Positions 50,501 through 63,909 are shown, counted from the first letter of the stretch. The stretch is 64,000 nucleotides of DNA from Bugula neritina (GCA_964035545.1 OZ037767.1:1926680-1990679), one strand, 5' to 3'. The notes: a model not told the origin generated them from the sequence alone. Made by a program: numbers and translations.

Positions 50501-53500
50501 TGTATATACTAGTATGTGTCAGTATATATACTAGTATGTGTCAGCATGTATACTAGTATGTGTCAGTATATATACTAGTATGTGTCAGTATATATACTAG
50601 TATGTGTCAGCATGTATACTAGTATGTGTCAGCATGTATACTAGTATGTGTCAGTATATATACTAGTATGTGTCAGTATATATACTAGTATGTGTCAGCA
50701 TGTATACTAGTATGTGTCAGTATATATATTAGTATGTGTCAGTAACATCTTTTAAATAAGCACTAGTCTAAAATAGTTTTGGGAAAAATTGAATTGAAAT
50801 TAAAATAACTGTATTCACTAAAAGTGTAAAATTTAAAAAAAATGTTCCAAGAAAAAACAAATCGAATTTTCACATAAAATTCCTCATGGTTACCAGTATC
50901 AAACAGCAGATAGCGCAGCAGATAGCGCAGCAGATAGCGCAGCAGTCGACACACAAACACACACCTCCTGCTTCTTGGCCGCAAACTGCAACTTCCAATC
51001 TGTGAAAGTTTTCATCGTATCAAACTTTTCCTTCTGATTTTGAAGACTTCTGGTGAGATTAGAGATGACTCCATCCTTACGTTCAATTGATACTTCGTAC
51101 GTGTGTAGCAACTCCTTCAGTCCTTCTAGTTCATTGTACATGGTATTTATCTCCCCTGCATGTCTAATTGTAGGGAATAAGATATGAGAGTAAAAATATG
51201 TGACCAGTCGCGACAAAACCGGGGATGTGGCGGCGTTTATAAAGTGTAGTAAATGAAGGTTTAATTAAGAAATACTTAAATTTGAAATTAATTTCCAATT
51301 TTTAGATTTTAGACTTTTCTAATACAAAAGAATCCAAGGAATTCAAAAATCATACTTTCGTAAGCATTTGATGATTCCTTCAACTCTAAAATTGCATTTA
51401 AAGTTGGTAACTAAGGCTTTCAATTTTTTAAATGATGAACAAATTGCGAAGTTATCAATTAAAGAAAGAAGACAATTTTAGTCATTTTCATAGCGTGAGA
51501 TCTTGCAAATTTATTTTTTATCAAATAAATTTAGCTTACACCTCTTTCTTCGTATTGTCAGAAGCATCATATTTAAAATCGAAGGCTAGTTTTAGTTTTT
51601 CATCGTGTTCCATCCAAAGTTAGCTTTTAAGTTACTGAGCTGTTTTGCCCTTTGGTGATAAATGCTGAACCTAATCTTTATCTTTAGCGTTCAAGCTTGA
51701 AAACCACAACAATACAGGTAATTATACTCAAAACAATCATTTACGCTACTAACTTAGAATTGTTGCCAGGATTATTTGTAGTTATCAATTTATTAATATT
51801 TATACTATCACTAGGACTGGAGTATGTCTTAGTCTATTCTATTCTATACTACTAGTACTAGTAACTATTTAAATGACTCTCACTATGACTCACAGTTTGA
51901 GGTACGGTTACTCATAATGATAATCATAATATTGATAATAATAATCATATTATTTATAATTTACTGATACTGGTATTTGGTAGTAAAACCAAATGTAGCT
52001 CATTAAATGATTAATATTAATAGTATAACTATAACATTAACTATAAGTATAAGTATAAGACTATAAGTATAAGTAATTAATACTTATAAATTCACTATTA
52101 CTATTACTTATTAGTATTACTGTATTAGTATTTGAGTCTGAGTGAGTTTCGCCTTTGCTCTTAAAACTTGATGCTCATACTGATAGTATTATATTTATTG
52201 ATTTATTCTATAGTTAATATTTCAATTTACATTAGACTTACTCTTACTCTTAGTCTTAGTAACTTTTAACCTCTGTCTTAGATTTCGTCAATACAGTTAC
52301 TGATTACTATTACTATTAGTATTAACATTAGGCTTACTAGTACTAGTCAAACTACTGGTTCCTTTTGTGATTTTTAAATTAGCTCAAAGTTTGATTTAAA
52401 ATATAATGATAAAATCTTTATCACATTATGCAGGCTTACAGTTAATGTTACTATCAAAACTCAATTGATAATCATATTTATATTGATAAAAGCATCACCT
52501 ATAACCAAATTGAAATGATAAATGTGACTAAATGTAAATGAGTATAATGATGAAATATTAATGCGAGTTCATGATGATTCTATATAGTTGACTGACTTAG
52601 TTTTTCAGTAAGTTACTTTTAGTCTTATTTAGTGAGTAGTAACACTAACTGAATGCATAAATAGTCTAAACTTTTTAATTTTATTATAAGATAAGCAAAA
52701 ATTTATTCATATTTTAAAGTAATTTATTGAATTCAAATTGATTTTATAGTAAATGTCTTTAATAGATTCAGTTGCACTTAGCTAGCTTTTTTACTCAATA
52801 AATGCCTGAGTAGTTAATAGTTATCTAAAGACATTGCTTCAAAATTGCCAATTGCAGATATGCTAGATATTCAAGTGCATAATGTGTAATTTTACTGATA
52901 ATACTATGTTAATATAGAATAATCCGATATTCTGTACATTTTAGAAAGTGGACTTGTGAGGGCATTAGAGTGAAGACTTATACCTACACAACTCTACTAC
53001 CTATCAATCTAATACTTCTAATGTAGACACTCCGAATTTTGGCTTGCAAGGTTATGGCTTCTGCTTATTTCATTCATAAAAAGGTTTGCAGTCTTTTAAT
53101 GATGTGCTTGAAAATTATCAAGAATTTTTTTAATTCAAATTGTTCTATTGAATTCAATAAATTTAAACGTTAATGAAATGCAGGATCACAATTAACTGCT
53201 GCCATAATAGTACCACAAGAGTGTTTAGCCAACTAAATTTTTATAATCTAACTGGGTATAATTTCTAATCAAGCTACCGTTTCCTTTTGTTATTTAAAAA
53301 AAGTCAACATTGTACTTTCAGCTCTGAAATAGATAATCAGTGGGTAGATTGGCAGGATGGATGTCAAGTAGCAGCATCTATAGTTGCTAGAAAATCAGCT
53401 GATGATAGTGATGAAGCTTTTGCCACATACATGATGTTATGTGTCCATACTCCGTAAACTCATATTATGAAGACCAAGAAAGTAGAAAGATGATAAGTGT

Positions 53501-56500
53501 CTTCTTTGCAAAAACCGTAGAAGCTACCTAATTTTCTTTTCTTGATAAGAGTTAATTCAAGCATAATGGTTGTATCCAGGCTGGATTTTTACTGCATTTA
53601 ATTGGTTTTCAAAATAATGTATTTGATATTTTAAATGTGAATATTAATGCCTAATAAAACTCAAAAGTTCTAATAGCTGATTTTTAGTTTATATTTTCAA
53701 CATCTCAGCTAAATCAATTGCTAAATTTAGTTGCCGTTAGAGATTAAAAAGATATTTATGAATGAACGTCGCATGATCTCATAATAGTCAAATAATTTTC
53801 TCATAAGTGTTCTACTCATTAAGCAATAATTATGAAACAGCGCAGCTCAATAGCTGCAGTTTGATATATTACACAATATATAAGAGGAAAGGGAGATATT
53901 CAATGTATAAGAGGAAGCAGCTGCCATTTTGTTTTATATGATTTCCTGCTGACTTGGATGCCTAATTTAAATATCTCAACACACAAACTTGCTGAAACAT
54001 CCTCTTCTTTGCTGGAATTGTTAAACCTTTCAACCATTAAACAAAGTAAAAAGCGAATTGACAAATAAATTAGACAAAAAGTTTGGCAGCCATATTTGAC
54101 TTAATTTTATGTTGAGGCAGAATGAAATTTAGTTTAACAGAAAGCCCAAACTTTCACAATTATTTTGATACCAAATTTGTCATTATTCCTATTATACAAA
54201 GACCCGTTGCTAAGGCTTGTAAATTGTAAACAAATAATTTTCAACTTATTCTAGAGTTGCCAACTTTAAACGCGATTTTCTCGAAACAGTAATTTAGAAA
54301 TTTTAAAAACGTTAAAGTTTTTAAATACTGATATCTTGAGTTCTATTTATGCTAGAGACTTCAAACAAAGTGCAAAATGTTTGAAAGAGTCTGCTCTATC
54401 ACTCCATAGTAATAACTAGGTTTCCAACATTTTATATACATCCCTTGTTTTGTGGTGCCAGGTCACATATGCATGATTGCCACTGTTACTCTACTGAACA
54501 GCTATTCAAGTTAAATACACCTCAATTCATAATCCATATATGTATGAGATTTATAAGTTTCCAGGCTAAAATAAATAAATGCAAAACTTTGAAAAGTTTA
54601 TTTTTTGTCAAAAATTACCGGATTGCTTAAAAACTTCAAAACCATTGGTTGACTAGTGTGAATATGATAAGAGACAATAAAAGCTCACACGTACCTGGAC
54701 TCTGTAGTCTGCAGTTTATGGCGGGCATTTTCTAATAACTTTATTCGTAATCTTGAGATTTCATCCTAAAACATAGAATATTACATTATTATATAAAAAC
54801 AATGATGGCTTCATATCATTTTCTCAGTGAAAACATGCAAATTTGAAACCATCACAAAAATGTATGGATTTTAAATTTTGTCTTAAGATTATTGAAAGAG
54901 TTTAAACTGAATACCAAAACCTGTGAGGTCATCATAACTTGCACACATATATTTAGCTTCAGTATAAATAAGGCAGAGTAAAATATTAAAGAGTATCTGT
55001 GATACATGTCCCACAATTCCTCAGTACAAATAGCAGCAGCTAAAATACTGAACAGTTAGTATTCGACAACAAAGTAAGACGACTTCAACATCTGGTGTTG
55101 ACTACACAACATTCACTGAGGAGGCAAATTTTCGTTGAAAAAGAGATGAATCATGCAAATCACAACGTAACTTGGCAGCGTGATGATGCCACAAATGACA
55201 GTAAAACTAGTGAGTAGAACTTGTAGTTGGTTGATAGAAAGAAAATAATGTCAATTCCTACAATTGTACAGTCACTGCTACATTCCCTTTCTTATTCCAA
55301 TGAAGTGAATTATTGGTTCATGCTTACAGATACAGGTTTAGCTCCTTTTTATACAAAAAGCAAAACATCAGCTATTATCAATGAATATCAAGATTTTTAT
55401 TAAAACTGAAAAGTAGCGGAAGATGCTTTGAGAGGTAGAACACTTTTAGAATTTTTTTAAGAAAAGCATAAAATCTCAACACACTGCTGCCCCCTCACCC
55501 CCTCTTCTCCACCCCTGCCTCCTCTCCACCCCTCTGCTTATATCTGACTCACTATAATGTTAGAGTTGACTTGTCTGCTCCACAGGTCCAGTTTCCTCTC
55601 AATATCACTCAAGTCACTAGCACTAGGCGCCAGCTCCACACTGCGCTGTAGTGTCGTCTCCAGTAAGATGTTGTCCTCGCTCTCCGCGCCGCTGTCTGAC
55701 CCAGTGGCAGCGTTTGTGTTCTTGTTACCGTGGCGATTGGGAAAGAGGTCACTCTCTGTATCGTCAGCACGGTGCTTGTGGTGGTATTGTTGAGACGGAG
55801 ATACTCTGGTCTTTGGAGTTACTGTCTCTATGTCTGACTCTAGTAGCATAAGAATTTTATTCAGTGCTGGACTGACATATCAGTAGAGCATAAGAATTCA
55901 ATGCTGGACTAATGTAGTAGCACACTAGTAAATATACAATACAGCATATCATGCAGCCTAAGCACACGTTTACGCATTTCTTAACAGCCAGTCATTTTCC
56001 TTAACACAGATTATCATTTCGTTACAAGCCCTTTTTTTCAGCACCTACTGGTCTACTTGAATAAGAAACAGGGAATAAAAAGGATACTATTTTATATTAC
56101 TAGTTTATCTACTAACATCTGGTCACACAAGTAATCGCTAGACAATGTCATAATCCATTTGCGACGTAAAATTAAATATTTTATTAAAAAAAATCGGACC
56201 GTTGAAAATCACTGTTACCTTTATTAGAAGGTTTTCTGGCAGGTGTTAGAATTCTACCGAGACCTTGTTTAGTTGGCACTATCTGTGGGAGAGGCTTAGC
56301 TGCTACTGAGCCTTCATATTCTTCCTCACTGCCTAAAGAGAGGAAACAGCATCCAATGAAGTACATTGCTAGTTTAAAGAGACAGTCACTGATTGAAAAT
56401 AAAACACCAACATAATTCCATATCAAATACAAACTGCATATGTCAACTAACGCATGTGCTGCCCAATCACATTGTTTTTATTATTGAACTCTTTACAATT

Positions 56501-56698
56501 CAAAGGACTTTAAAAATATGGTAATGTAATTGGCTACTTCAAAAAATAATCATGCATGTAAAAGTAATCATTAACACTTTTGAATACTTCAATTGATTTA
56601 CTTATCTTAAGTAAATAATGTTGTAAAAATATTATATAAAATACGACACAAATACCATTGAAATATATTTTTCCTTAGATAGCTTGACTACCTCCTAC

Positions 56699-56749
<51 letters not shown>

Positions 56750-57641
56750 GTGCATAAGCTGAGTAGATTGTTTATATTTTTTAGGCTTTCTACAAAAAGA
56801 TTTGAGCTGCTCTCACTTGTGTGAGATTCCTCTGAGGGAGTGGGGAGTCGACATGACTGAGTTAAGTGACGCTTGCTGTCTGCAAGAACTCGAGGTAAGT
56901 CATCAACGTCTATTTTAGGCACGACAACAGCATATTTCAATAGCTCTTCATACTCGTCCTGAAATCTGTTGCGAAAGGATATAAGTTATAAATAATAGCA
57001 GAATGCATTTAATGTCTGTTGGGTGAAAGAAATATGATTATCTGTACTTCTTTAAACTAAAAAATATAAGCAAAGGTTGCTAAACAGTTATATAAGCATA
57101 ACTATTTGAATCCGGTAACCATTTATTTTTAACATTATGCTCAGCAATTTTACTATTATTTATCAAATATTAAATACTAAATAAAAATTGGTAAACAGAT
57201 ATTATTTTAAATTAGCAGGAACTAGAGTTATGAGGTTGTTTTTTGTGCAAACTGCTAACCATCCATATGCATACAATTACACTTATGAAGTTGAAAATTT
57301 ATGATGTTAAACTTAAAGTAAGTAAACTCAAATCCTTATTTTCAGAAATAATTGACTTGGCTGTGTTGTTGAAGCCATGACTTGATTTGGGTAAACTCCT
57401 TAATTTGAGCTGTGGCTGCTACTACGATCATGATCAAGAAGAACTGTTAAACTTAATGATGATCAAAATCATAATCATATTATTATTCATATTGATAATG
57501 ATATTGTGATGGTGAATGATGTGGAGTTGGAGTAAAACTTAAACTAAAAGCCGAACTGACAGACCTCGATGACACAGAACTTCCCGCTGATTGCTCGGGA
57601 TACTCTGGAGGTGCTGAATTATTGTCGCTATAAGTGTCCAT
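47518..57641 (-). CDS. POC5: Centrosomal protein POC5
   Basis: Eleven minus-strand exons: 57565-57641, 56817-56965, 56219-56332, 55553-55839, 54695-54765, 50965-51163, 49982-50161, 49322-49541, 48646-48814, 48043-48190 and 47518-47592. They sum to 1689 bases, or 562 residues; human POC5 has 575. Hallmarks are [14 protein letters not shown] near the start, [14 protein letters not shown], the coiled coil [32 protein letters not shown]...[27 protein letters not shown], and the tail VVKIV. POC5 binds centrin in the inner scaffold of the centriole and is needed for centriole elongation. It is head-to-head with a MIPOL1-like gene. Introns 6, 9 and 10 carry repeats abutting splice sites. Confidence 0.93.
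47593..47775 (-). repeat. Minisatellite next to the POC5 exon 11 acceptor
   Basis: About five units of roughly 34 bases. On the sense strand each contains ACTATATATAAGACAGG followed by GTAAGT, so each carries a donor-like CAGGGTAAGT. The array stops about 15 bases before the acceptor. Confidence 0.9.
47950..48042 (-). repeat. Minisatellite starting at the POC5 exon 10 donor
   Basis: On the sense strand the intron begins GTAAGTATAGTATAGTAAGT. This block, with GTCAGT before each new copy, recurs three more times with decay. Each copy restates the donor consensus. Confidence 0.9.
48191..48335 (-). repeat. 20-base minisatellite abutting the POC5 exon 10 acceptor
   Basis: About six units of TGTGTATGGTATGTATTTAC (sense strand). 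The last unit runs into the acceptor TTTACTCTCAG. Confidence 0.9.
50162..50745 (-). repeat. 20-22 base minisatellite abutting the POC5 exon 7 acceptor
   Basis: About 27 copies of CTGACACATACTAGTATATA (sense strand). The acceptor itself, GTGCTGACTCAG, looks like a modified unit. The motif is the reverse complement of that in TTLL2 intron 4. Confidence 0.95.
50905..50945 (-). repeat. 12-base repeat near the POC5 exon 6 donor
   Basis: Three exact copies of CTGCTGCGCTAT (sense strand) begin about 20 bases after the donor. Confidence 0.85.
51164..54694. other. POC5 intron 5 (3.5 kb)
   Basis: A long AT-rich intron. The part from about 51780 to 52350 is dominated by degenerate ACTAT/AGTAT tracts. 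No exon, transposon or RNA gene was supported. Confidence 0.6.
56702..56746. repeat. AT dinucleotide microsatellite, POC5 intron 2
   Basis: About 22 uninterrupted AT units, close to 70 bases from the exon 2 donor. Confidence 0.95.
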
Positions 57642-58006
57642 TTTTAAACATTAAGTTAGAAAACTGTCACTGTGAAGTGATAGCCAAATTTTAATTTGCT
57701 CAGTTTAGTTTAGTTTATGCATAAACAATGATTAAATAATGCGCTTGTGGTTGAATGAAGTTGATAGGCTTGAATTTGTGTAGAACTGACCAATAGATTT
57801 AGTTATTGCAATCATTGCAATCCAAGTGGTCCTTGTTTTTCTAATCTCAAAATTAAAACGTTTTAAAAGGCTCAATGTTCAACGTAACAAAATAGTACAA
57901 ATTTACTTGTATATGATGAAAATATTGCATAAAAATTTGTGTAAAACATTAATTCGAAAACAATTAGTAAGTAAATATCACCTCGCAACATTTGTTTATA
58001 AGTGTC
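57642..58006. promoter_or_regulatory. Short bidirectional promoter region, POC5 / MIPOL1-like
   Basis: Only 365 bases separate the two divergent start codons. The interval is AT-rich, with a GACCAATAG (CCAAT) motif near 57788 and a second ATTGCAATC pair nearby. A shared promoter is an inference from spacing. Confidence 0.55.
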
Positions 58007-61000
58007 ATGGCGTCAATCATGGAGGACCCTAATGATGATCCGCAATACGTTAGACGCCTGGATAGAACTCCTGAAACAGATAAAAGCAACGTTGCAAAAC
58101 TTTCCAATGATGATCGTAAAAAGATTTATGGTCTTAGAACTGTTTTTAGTAATACTTTCAGTAAATTACAGAGATTAGAAGAAAGTAATGATGAAAAGTA
58201 AGTATCACTATCAGTATCACTGGCACTATCACTATCAGTATGACTATGAGTATCATACTGATACTCGTACTGATACTCATAGTCCTACTGACTATCAGTA
58301 TGAATATCACTATGACATTGAGTTTGACTATCAGTGTGACTATGAGTATCAGTAAGACTCGGTGAGTATACCTCAGACTGTAACTTGTAAGACTAAGAGT
58401 AAGTGTATCAGTTACAGTATGAGTAACACTAACTCCAAGAGTAAGTCCGAGTAAAAGTAAGTCAGTAACACTAACTCAACCTGTAAGTAACAAGTGTGAG
58501 AGTAAGTTATAGTAATAGTGACACTGTCACTAACAGTAACTGTAAGTCACTAAGTGTAAGTCTATAACATGCATATAACTTATAGTTATAACATTAACTG
58601 TTATAAGTTTTATTGAACACAGTCAGTGACTCACTCAGTGTTACTAGTGACTGATGAATATTAATAAAGATTAACTTTAAGATACTAATAATAATCTAAT
58701 GATATTTATTTGTTACTGTTAGTGTTAGATTTCAAATAATTATTATTTAAAACTTCAAGTTTGATTTGTTATTATGATTATTTAAATTAACAATATTATA
58801 TTCATTGTAATTATGAAAGTCTTTATTTTAAACTTAAGTGAAAAGTGAATTTTGGCTATTTTACTTTTAGTATTTCACTGTTTTAATTTGTATAAAATTT
58901 ACTGAAGGTAATCATACTCATAATAGTAATGACTATGAGATGAAGATTATGCAATTAATATATACAACTGCAATGATAACAATCACAATGTTGCGTCCAT
59001 ACTTAGCTATCATTGTAATTGCTATTATAATAATGCCATCGCAGTTGAATTATTTTATACATTAGAAGTTGAATATCATAAATATTATGCACCTAAAGGG
59101 AATTAATATCTCATGGGTGTACATATAGTTATGATTTTTTACTGTAACACTACTTGGTTGTTAGTATTACGATTGGTAATTAGTTTAAATTGCTATTAGG
59201 AATTAGTTTAAATTGCTATTAGGAATTAGTTTAAATTGCTATTGGTGATTACTTTAAATTGCCATTAGCACAAATTATCTTTACTTTACAAGTTTAAGGT
59301 TTATGAACGGTTGGGGTTAGCTATTAATACCAGAAGGTCATTTAATATTGCTTCATCATTCAATGCCCTCTTCCATTCTTTTTATCAATAGTATAGATTG
59401 TTGTATGCAAGGGTCATTTCACCTTTGTTTATAGATTTTTACTGTTACTGACCTACTAATAGTCCACTTGAATGAGATTCAATCATTATAATGATTATAA
59501 CCATAAGTTCAACTAAGACATATTAAAAGCTAGTAAAATTACAAACACTTTCATTTCTAACACTGCTCTCATCAGGTATACAGTTTTAGACTTTGGTATT
59601 TATTTCTTGTATAAATTTATACTTTAGCAAAATTTTATCTTCTTACACATTCATGCGTAAACATATTATTTTATTCTATTATACATTATAACTTTATATA
59701 TTATGTATATATATATATATATATGAATTGTTATATATTTGTTTGTACTCGCACATGTATACATCTATTTTATAATTATGTAATAATATGCTAACATTTA
59801 CTTGATCACACATTGATGTCTAAGCAGCTATTCTATCATGTCTTATCATCTAAGTATATTGTCATGTAGAGATCTGGCAATAGAAAGAGAGCGGGAATTG
59901 AGAAAGAATTTAGAGAAAAAGTTGATGGAGACTAAGTTAGTTGATATGTATAGTGATCCCGCAGTGAATGAAGAACTTCACGATAGGCTACCTCGAGCTG
60001 CGAAGGATCGAATGTACTCTGTGTACGACACCCCTAGGGGAAGTAGAAGGTTAGTCTGGGTTCCACGTATAGCCGGCTTTCAGCCTAGTTGAAAATTAAT
60101 TAAAAATTAGGTATTCATTTTTAATATTGAGCAAAAGTAAGGGAATCAAATTGATTAAAACTAATTATAAATTACTCATAGAATGTCATTAAAATCTTTT
60201 GCTAGCTTTGTATTATTTTGTAAACTGTAGAATATTCTAGCAAACTATCAAAAAGTATAATTTAATTTCAGCATGGAATTTATTCTTCTAAATTTCAAGC
60301 TGATAATCACATTTAAATATTTTTATTCGGCTGTCATTTTAGTTCAGAATATCTTATATGTAATAATAAGTACAGATTAATATTATGCATTATGTAATCT
60401 ACACTATTACATAATGCAGTATATGATACATACACATTGTACAAGTGTTATATAATACTGTTTACACATATACTACACATATTTATTGTTGTACATTGTA
60501 TGTCTACATATGTACATACTATATTAAATATGTGTATCTATTGCATGTATATTACAGTATTTATGTCACAATTCTGCAGTAAACACAGGAGAAGGAAGGC
60601 AGCACACAGTGATGATGACTACAGCGCTGCCTCTGACGATGAGACTGCCAGGAGACAGCACAGACACAACCACACTTACCCCGGCTCCCCCCTGTTTCGT
60701 CCGCCACTTTACCCTCACCCTGGTTAGTCATAGCAGTATTGTGCTACTCTCCTTAGACTTCTGTAAGTTTTACCTCTGGAAATGGTTAATGGTTGAAATA
60801 TTAGTGAAAATGTTAAAATTGGTTTAAACTTATTTGCAGCTGTAACAGAAATTCCTAAATTTTCGACTTGGCATGGTTTTTGTTTTTACAAAATATACTA
60901 ATTTGTTTTTTGCCAATGAAAGAGTTTAATAGGAGTTGTCATCCCTTCTACTGCACACCTTAAGTTTTATAAATAGTAAAATGGCATGTAATTTTGTCAT

Positions 61001-63909
61001 ATATTTTGGAGTTATTATACCGAACATATATGTCTTCTGGTTTAATTTATTTCTAATGTTATCAGAGAGGTTTTCTTGCTATGATTTGTATTACTTGTAT
61101 TTATCAGGAGTTATCTGATTGTTTTGTTTTTACTGCATTTTACCAGAGAACAACATGAACTGCCTACATTTAGCCGTTCAAAGTTTATTATATTATTTAA
61201 ATTTATAAATATAAGCCTTAGAACTAATGCCTTAATTTCCAGGTATGTACGGGTGGCCCTTGGGAGCTGCCTACCCACCCCCATTCACTCATCAGTCAAC
61301 ACCTAATGCTAATGCTAGCCAATCAGCTCCCCCTGGTGTTAGCTTCCAGCCAATGATGTCTTCATTCTGGCCACATACTAATATTACTCAGAATCAGGGT
61401 GGAGACACCAATGCAGCTTCACAAGGTCAGTTTTCACTCTAATCCATAAGTACACAGTAGTTATGGTGCGTATTCCAACACAGCATGTAGTAGTAACTCC
61501 AGAAGTAATTGATATGCTGCCGTCCACTGTTGGCGCTGTCGTGAAAGTCAGATGATGATGGACTCCTTCAGAATCTCTTTCATTCTCATCTGCGTTACTT
61601 TTCATTTCTGAAATAACGACAAACATTTTCATTTATGAAATGCGCTGATAAAAGTTATCTTATCGCTTTGAAAAAGTTCAATGTTTATGCTAATGAAATG
61701 TTAGATTTCTGTATTAGTATTTCACTATATAACATTCTTCAAGTTAACGTTCAGTGCCTTACTATTGGCTCACATGCAGCTGCTATGTGCCTGTGTCTGT
61801 CTGTTATTCTCTGGCCTACCTTTAACCTTGTTTTACTATCTAATGTGACGCACTCAATATTATTTATATTACTGATATTCTCATTATATAATCTCTTTCT
61901 GTAATATTCTACGTTGAGTGATGTTTTAGTGCAACCATCCATTCTAATTTCCTCAACAATTGAGGCTTTAAACTCTTTGATTTTTAATCATTGATACGTG
62001 CTTAATGCCAGTTGAACTACATACTCAGGCTTTGTGTTAGCCAGTTTATGTCATTGTTTCTCCTGGGGTAATCTAATCAAATGTTTTGTTTTTGGTTTCA
62101 TTCAAAAGCTATTTATTTTTCATTTTTCATATTTTTAAAATAACATTCTTCGTTCATTACATGACAAACCCACTAGGCAGCGTAGGAATAGCTCTGTCAG
62201 CACTCACTTGCTAGGTTGTTTGAGTTCGTTTAGTCTCTGAGAGTATGTTTTACTTTCTCTAAGAGTAGAACATAGTTTTTCTAATTTTTTTATTCAAGTT
62301 TGAGGATAAAAATTATAAATTAGTTAGAAAACTAGGTTTGAAAACTTGAAAGTGTATAAGTATACTGCCAGCAAAGTTCACTTCGATATTAAAATAGTTT
62401 TGTCTTGTCTCACAAGGAAAAGGTTCTGTTTTTTTAATCTAATTATTAATAATATGCAAGATTATTGTCTGTCATCAATCAGTATGGAGTTGTATTGCCT
62501 CGCCTATGTTAACAGACGCTCGGACACAGCCTTCAGATGTGAATATTATCAAAGCTGCCAGCATGTTGAGTTCCGACAGCAAAGAGAGGCAAATTTCTCG
62601 TCTCCTACAGGAAATAGATCTCCTGAAAGACCAAAACCGAAAAGTGAGAAATCTTATTTTGTTTCCACTATATAGTTGTGCTAGATCTAACTTGTTAATA
62701 TATTCATCTTCAGTCACTCTAGCATTCTGGGAAGGCATGCAATCAGGACTGGGTTACTAGTTCCAAGTGTTAAATTGTCCTTCTGCTCTACTAGGTTAAA
62801 GTATCTAGAATGTTCCACATGTAATTCTGTGTTCTATATTTTAGGTTATATTTAGAGGTATGCTTCTGTTCACAGGTGGATGTTACATGTACAACCATTT
62901 GTTCTATATATCAATATACATTCTATTTAGAAATATGTTTTATCAGTAATATTATATTCTATTTATATGCACTTGGTTTATTTATAGACATCTATTTTAT
63001 TTATAAACATGCTACTGTATATAGACATCCGTTCTATTTATAGACATGTGTTCTATTTATAGACATCCGTTCTATTTATAGACATCCATTCTATTTTAAG
63101 GTGTCTGAGGAGTTAGCCGAACAGGTAGAAGTCAGCAACAGACTCAAGGTAGAGGCGGAGCTTAGAGAAGTAGCTAATAAAGAGAAAGACTCTTCAAAAG
63201 TTTCAGGTTTGTTCACGTCATCTGCTGTCCTCCAGAGCCCTGATTGGCTGATGGACAAGTTGAGGTTATCTACAGTATTCTGCAGATCGACAAATCAAAT
63301 ATATTTTAAAATATATACTGATGATATACGTGGTTAGCTAATGCACTAGATGTATTATTTTTTGTATCTATTTAGTTCAAGTTTCCCTTTTCACTACTGT
63401 AAACCTACTCTAGTAAGAATCAGATATGAGAGACAGATACATGAATCTAAATATTGATAAAATGTTAGTAGTTGACAGTTGTTCATTTTTGTTCATGGGT
63501 ATTGGGATTTGTCTTACTAAATTACAGAGTAGGCACACAATGCCATCATAACTCGTAGGATAAATGGCCACTTAGTCTATTGTTAGTATAAACTATAAGC
63601 CAAGGGGCTCGTTGTGTAGTGAGCTTCTAGTAACTGACTCTTAAACCTTCCCTTCTGAAGTTGCCCTGATAGTGTAGTGGATAAAGGCATACACTGCTAA
63701 GCCAAGCCATAATATGTTGTGAGGGTTCTACCCCACTAACCGCATGCTATTTTCATCTTATAGTCAGTATGTATTGTAGCCTTAATACAAGAAATATATG
63801 AGAAGCAACGGCAGAGAGATCGGGCTATGATGGGTCGACTGAAACTGGCCAATGAGGAGAGAGATAGAGCTCTAACGATGGTCAACTCGCTGAAGCGTGG
63901 CCAGACAAT
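58007..63909 (+). CDS. MIPOL1: MIPOL1-like coiled-coil protein, 5' part (continues off right edge)
   Basis: Seven exons: 58007-58197, 59870-60049, 60580-60722, 61243-61425, 62516-62643, 63101-63206 and 63792-63909, joined in phase to about 349 residues, with the remainder outside the window. The first 65 residues and the ERERELRKNLEKK segment are predicted coiled coil. Residues about 125-235 form a His/Pro/Asn-rich low-complexity stretch. The region SDSKERQISRLLQEIDLLKD through RDRAMMGRLKLANEERDRAL matches the mirror-image polydactyly 1 family. Human MIPOL1 is a coiled-coil protein of uncertain molecular role, reported as a tumour-suppressor candidate. The N-terminal half is not clearly shared with vertebrates. 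The first ATG after the promoter (MASIMEDP) is chosen. Confidence 0.8.
58198..58560. repeat. Degenerate AGTATCACT tract starting at the MIPOL1 exon 1 donor
   Basis: From the donor GTAAGTATCAC onward the intron runs through AGTATCACT, AGTATGACT and GATACTCAT variants with no fixed period. Confidence 0.75.
59176..59268. repeat. 23-base tandem repeat, MIPOL1 intron 1
   Basis: About four copies of AATTAGTTTAAATTGCTATT plus AGG, the last two diverged. Confidence 0.85.
61426..62515. other. MIPOL1 intron 4 (1.1 kb)
   Basis: AT-rich intron with short unsupported open frames on both strands. No repeat array or transposon was recognised. Confidence 0.5.
62940..63100. repeat. 19-base repeat abutting the MIPOL1 exon 6 acceptor
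   Basis: Units of TTCTATTTATAGACATCCG, each with an acceptor-like TTATAG, continue into the real acceptor CTATTTTAAG at 63100. More diverged copies extend left to about 62840. Confidence 0.85.
63660..63745 (+). other. tRNA-like sequence with RNA polymerase III boxes (possible SINE head)
   Basis: TAGTGTAGTGG at 63670-63680 fits the A box consensus. GGTTCTACCCC at 63724-63734 fits the B box except at one position and sits in an arm with GTGAGG/CCCCAC pairing. The A-to-B spacing (54 bases) is longer than in most tRNAs, and no clean acceptor stem is seen. A tRNA-derived SINE or tRNA pseudogene in MIPOL1 intron 6 is likely. Confidence 0.45.

Noticed and set aside
50162-50745. CRISPR-like regular repeats
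   Set aside because: Units are contiguous without unique spacers and lie in a eukaryotic intron; they are minisatellites.
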